Shown here in pieces: positions 5,917 through 7,689 of a stretch of DNA of 7,689 nt. The position numbers were made by a program, and so were the translations under genes. A model generated the notes under the pieces. It ran no database searches and had not been told where the DNA came from. It saw only the letters and a program-made list of their open reading frames with translations. The DNA is from Candidatus Krumholzibacteriia bacterium (lineage in GTDB: Bacteria > Krumholzibacteriota > Krumholzibacteriia > LZORAL124-64-63): NCBI GenBank assembly GCA_014859985.1, contig JACZKN010000550.1:1-7689 (forward strand). Direction: 5' to 3'. Numbering within the stretch: position 1 is the stretch's first letter; every line of letters begins with the position of its first letter.

Positions 5917-5927
5917 GGGACCCGGCA
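5913..5927. repeat. 15-bp perfect palindrome overlapping the -24 element
   Basis: TGCCGGG-A-CCCGGCA reads the same on both strands around a single central base. It overlaps the GG of the proposed -24 box. A dyad of this size at a promoter is the normal form of a dimeric repressor or activator site. As RNA it could form a 6-bp hairpin, but no T-run follows, so it does not look like a terminator. Confidence 0.45.
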
Positions 5928-5993
5928 GGGCGGAGAGCGTCCAACTGGTTGTCTGCAGCGGGGTTGACCGGGCAGGAATTGCCTGTAGGTGGC

Positions 5994-6024
5994 AAAATGC
6001 CCCCCGCGCCCCGGGCGGCGCGGG
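5994..6024 (-). terminator. Candidate terminator of hflX
   Basis: On the minus strand CCCGCGCC (6024-6017) pairs with GGCGCGGG (6010-6003) around a 6-base loop, giving a very stable 8-bp GC stem about 70 bases after the hflX stop. A short TTTT (5997-5994) follows, displaced from the stem by GGGGCA-type sequence, so the U-tract is short and late. It is the best terminator candidate separating the ABC-F/hflX unit from the pilus operon. The rest of 5820-6091 shows no gene; it contains a smaller GCAGG/CCTGC hairpin (6072-6088) right after hflX and a tandem GGAACCC pair near 6045-6060. Confidence 0.4.
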
Positions 6025-6091
6025 CGGTCTGCACGAAAGCAGGCGGGTTCCGGGTTCCTGAAACGACCCTTGCAGGGAGCGTGCCTGCGGG

Positions 6092-7408
6092 TCAGCCCCG
6101 GTCGTCGCCCACGAGCACGGCGCCCTCGCGCGACAGCAGCCGGCCCAGCTCCTCTTCGGTCAGGCGCAGGGTGGCGTGGCACAGATCGGCGTGGAAGGTC
6201 TGCTCGAGCACGGCCCCGGTGCGGTGGAAGGCGCTGATGGCGTGCAGGTTGGTGATGGGCAGGGCCACCGTGCGCACCACTTCGCGGCCCAGGAGGCGGG
6301 CGGTCAGGATCTCGCGCAGCTCGGCCGTCCCCTCCGGCTCGCGGCCGCGGACGAACACCGCGTCCGGATAGACCCGTGTCCAGCGGTTGCGGAACAGCTC
6401 GGCGTCCACCAGGTCCATCTTGTTGAAGACCATCAGCGTGGGCTTCTCCTGTGGCGCGATCTCCTTGAGCACCTTGTTCACCGCGTCGATCTGATGCTGC
6501 GGATCCTCGGCCGAGGCGTCCACCACGTGCACCATGAGGTCGGCCTCGCGCACCTCCTCCAGGGTGGCCTTGAAGCTCTCCACCAGGTGGTGGGGCAGCT
6601 TGCGGATGAAGCCGACGGTGTCCGTCAGCAGGAAGCGGCGGCGCTCGTCGGCGTCCACGCGGCGGGTGGTGGCGTCCAGGGTGGCGAAGAGCTGGTCCTG
6701 CACGTAGACGTCGGCGCCGGTGATTCCGTTCATCAGGGTGGACTTGCCGGCGTTGGTGTAGCCCACCAGCGCGGCGCGGTACAGGCCCTCGCGCGAGCCG
6801 ACCTGGGTGCGGCGCGTGGACTCCACGTCCTGCAGCTCGCGGCGCAGCTGGGCCAGGCGGCGGCCCAGGATGCGGCGGTCGGTCTCCAGCTGGGTCTCGC
6901 CGGGACCGCGGGTGCCGATGCCGCCGGCCTGCTTCTCGAGGTGGGACCACAGCCGGGTCAGGCGCGGCAGCAGGTACTGGAGCTGGGCCAGCTCCACCTG
7001 CAGGCGGGCCTGCCGGCTGCGGGCGTGGGAGGCGAAGATGTCGAGGATCAGCTCGGTGCGGTCCAGCACCTTGCAGTCGACGGCCTTCTCCAGGTTGCGG
7101 CCCTGGGCCGGGGAAAGGTCGTTGTCGAAGACCACCATGGTGGCCTCCGTCCCGGCCACCAGCTCCTTCAGTTCCTCCAGCTTGCCGCTGCCCAGGAAGG
7201 TGGCCGACTCGGGCCGCGCCCGGCGCTGTTCGAGTTCCCCGACCACCAGGCCGCCGGCCGTCTCCACCAGCCGGCCCAGTTCGGGCAGGTCGGCGTCGCC
7301 GCCCTTCCCGCCGGCCCAGGCCTCGGGCAGATGCACCCCGACGACCACCGCGCGCTCGCGCGGCAGTTCCGTCGCGAACCCCTGCTGCTGATCGATGCGT
7401 GTGCCCAT
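6092..7408 (-). CDS. hflX: GTPase HflX, ribosome-splitting factor
   Basis: 438 residues, close to the usual size (E. coli HflX is 426). The start ATG (7408-7406) lies one base after the ABC-F stop (TGA-C-ATG), implying coupled translation; only a distant GGAAGGGA is seen as Shine-Dalgarno. The N-terminal HflX domain covers about 18-110 (LVETAGGLVVGE, FLGSGKLEEL, VVFDNDLSPAQ). A helical coiled-coil middle domain covers 125-200 and includes the family signature GGIGTRGPGETQLETDRR (162-179). The G domain follows: G1 GYTNAGKS (216-223), switch I FATLDATTR (241-249), G3 DTVGF (263-267), G4 NKMD (329-332). The usual G5 Ser-Ala is not obvious: the expected place reads VFVRGREPEG (351-360). A C-terminal domain ends the protein (about 375-438). 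HflX binds 50S subunits, splits stalled or hibernating 70S ribosomes using GTP, and in several bacteria protects against heat shock and ribosome-targeting antibiotics. It acts in the cytosol. Confidence 0.96.
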   Translation of the reverse strand: MGTRIDQQQGFATELPRERAVVVGVHLPEAWAGGKGGDADLPELGRLVETAGGLVVGELEQRRARPESATFLGSGKLEELKELVAGTEATMVVFDNDLSPAQGRNLEKAVDCKVLDRTELILDIFASHARSRQARLQVELAQLQYLLPRLTRLWSHLEKQAGGIGTRGPGETQLETDRRILGRRLAQLRRELQDVESTRRTQVGSREGLYRAALVGYTNAGKSTLMNGITGADVYVQDQLFATLDATTRRVDADERRRFLLTDTVGFIRKLPHHLVESFKATLEEVREADLMVHVVDASAEDPQHQIDAVNKVLKEIAPQEKPTLMVFNKMDLVDAELFRNRWTRVYPDAVFVRGREPEGTAELREILTARLLGREVVRTVALPITNLHAISAFHRTGAVLEQTFHADLCHATLRLTEEELGRLLSREGAVLVGDDRG

Positions 7409-7409
7409 G

Positions 7410-7689
7410 TCAGCTGTCGCCGGTCCCTTCCGCGATCTCCAGGTTCCACTGCTCCCAGCTGGCGAGGCATTCGGCCAGCTCGGCGTCGATGGCCAGGCAG
7501 CGGCGGCCCAGGTCCGCCAGCTGTTCCGGGGTGGCGCCGCCCGAACCCATCGCGGCCACCGCCCGCTCCTGCTCCGTCTCCAGGGCCAGGATACGCTCCT
7601 CGACCTCGGCGATCCACTGCCGACGGCGGTTCTGTTCGTTCTTGCTCAGGGATGGGGTCCGGCCGGCCGTGCCGCGGGCCGGGCCGGCG
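7410..7689 (-). CDS. ABC-F family ATPase, C-terminal end only (5' part outside window)
   Basis: The frame is open from the window edge to the TGA at 7412-7410 and encodes the last 92 residues. After a low-complexity linker (Gly/Ala/Pro/Arg, first 13 residues) comes LSKNEQNRRRQWIAEVEERI and a long charged helix pair (EERILALETEQERAVAAM, then TPEQLADLGRRCLAIDAELAECLASWEQWNLEIAE). This is the layout of the C-terminal coiled coil of ABC-F proteins (Uup/YdiF/EttA type): the lysine- and arginine-rich LSK-E-R start, the E..I..LE heptads, and a WE-x-W/L near the end. ABC-F proteins have two ABC ATPase domains and act on the ribosomal E site to rescue stalled translation or give antibiotic resistance. 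The ATPase domains lie outside the window, so the subfamily cannot be named. The 1-base gap to hflX indicates an operon. Confidence 0.7.
   Translation of the reverse strand, partial: AGPARGTAGRTPSLSKNEQNRRRQWIAEVEERILALETEQERAVAAMGSGGATPEQLADLGRRCLAIDAELAECLASWEQWNLEIAEGTGDS

Noticed and set aside
5820..6000. Possible c-di-GMP (GEMM) riboswitch in the leader of the pilus operon
   Set aside because: I looked because GEMM riboswitches precede pilus genes in some bacteria. A GGACGC string is present, but the conserved core around it (the AAAGCC region and the tetraloop/receptor parts) is missing.
7168..7617. 149-residue minus-strand open frame at the right end
   Set aside because: It is out of frame with both the ABC-F C-terminus and hflX, and its Arg/Gly/Trp-rich product is a shadow.
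1..7689. CRISPR arrays, tRNA or rRNA genes, insertion sequences, phage or toxin-antitoxin genes
   Set aside because: I looked on both strands. No regularly spaced repeats, no transposase or integrase motif and no structured RNA gene is recognisable.

Overview
The window is strongly GC-rich, and almost every real gene lies on the minus strand. It carries a type IV pilus (T4P) minor-pilin and tip-adhesin operon next to a translation-related gene pair. The organism is probably a Gram-negative, didermic bacterium with T4P. The high GC and the aspartate-rich Ca-loop motifs in the pilus proteins would fit a deltaproteobacterium-like or FCB-type lineage (Krumholzibacteriota or Eisenbacteria, for example). 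This placement is an impression from style; no taxonomic marker in the window settles it.

Layout from left to right. (1) 1-474, plus strand: 3' part of a TPR-repeat protein, the only plus-strand gene. (2) 475-547: a short convergent junction with nested inverted repeats. (3) 548-5819, minus strand, transcribed right to left: fimT/GspH-like prepilin, pilV-like prepilin, pilW-like prepilin, pilX-like prepilin, pilY1-like adhesin, then a small secreted protein of unknown function. Gaps are short (a 1-base overlap up to 74 bases), so this looks like one operon. (4) 5820-6091: the only sizeable intergenic region. On the minus strand it holds a possible hflX terminator, a palindrome, a good sigma-54 -24/-12 promoter match and a leader stem-loop ahead of fimT. 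(5) 6092-7408, minus: hflX, a ribosome-associated GTPase. (6) 7410-7689, minus: the C-terminal end of an ABC-F ATPase, separated from hflX by one base.

How the genes work together: by analogy with fimU-pilV-pilW-pilX-pilY1 of Pseudomonas, the four prepilins should be processed by the prepilin peptidase PilD and form the priming complex at the pilus tip. That complex displays the PilY1-like protein, which has an N-terminal VWA domain and a C-terminal beta-propeller. The major pilin and the motor, secretin and platform genes are not here. The small secreted protein downstream of pilY1 sits where accessory genes such as pilY2/pilE are found in Pseudomonas, but it resembles neither as far as I can tell. 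The ABC-F/hflX pair joins two factors that both act on stalled or stressed ribosomes and appears unrelated to the pilus operon.

The items most worth a second look are the sigma-54-type promoter with an overlapping palindrome and leader hairpin, the unknown secreted protein behind a perfect 12-bp stem-loop, and the PilX-like prepilin that lacks Glu5.
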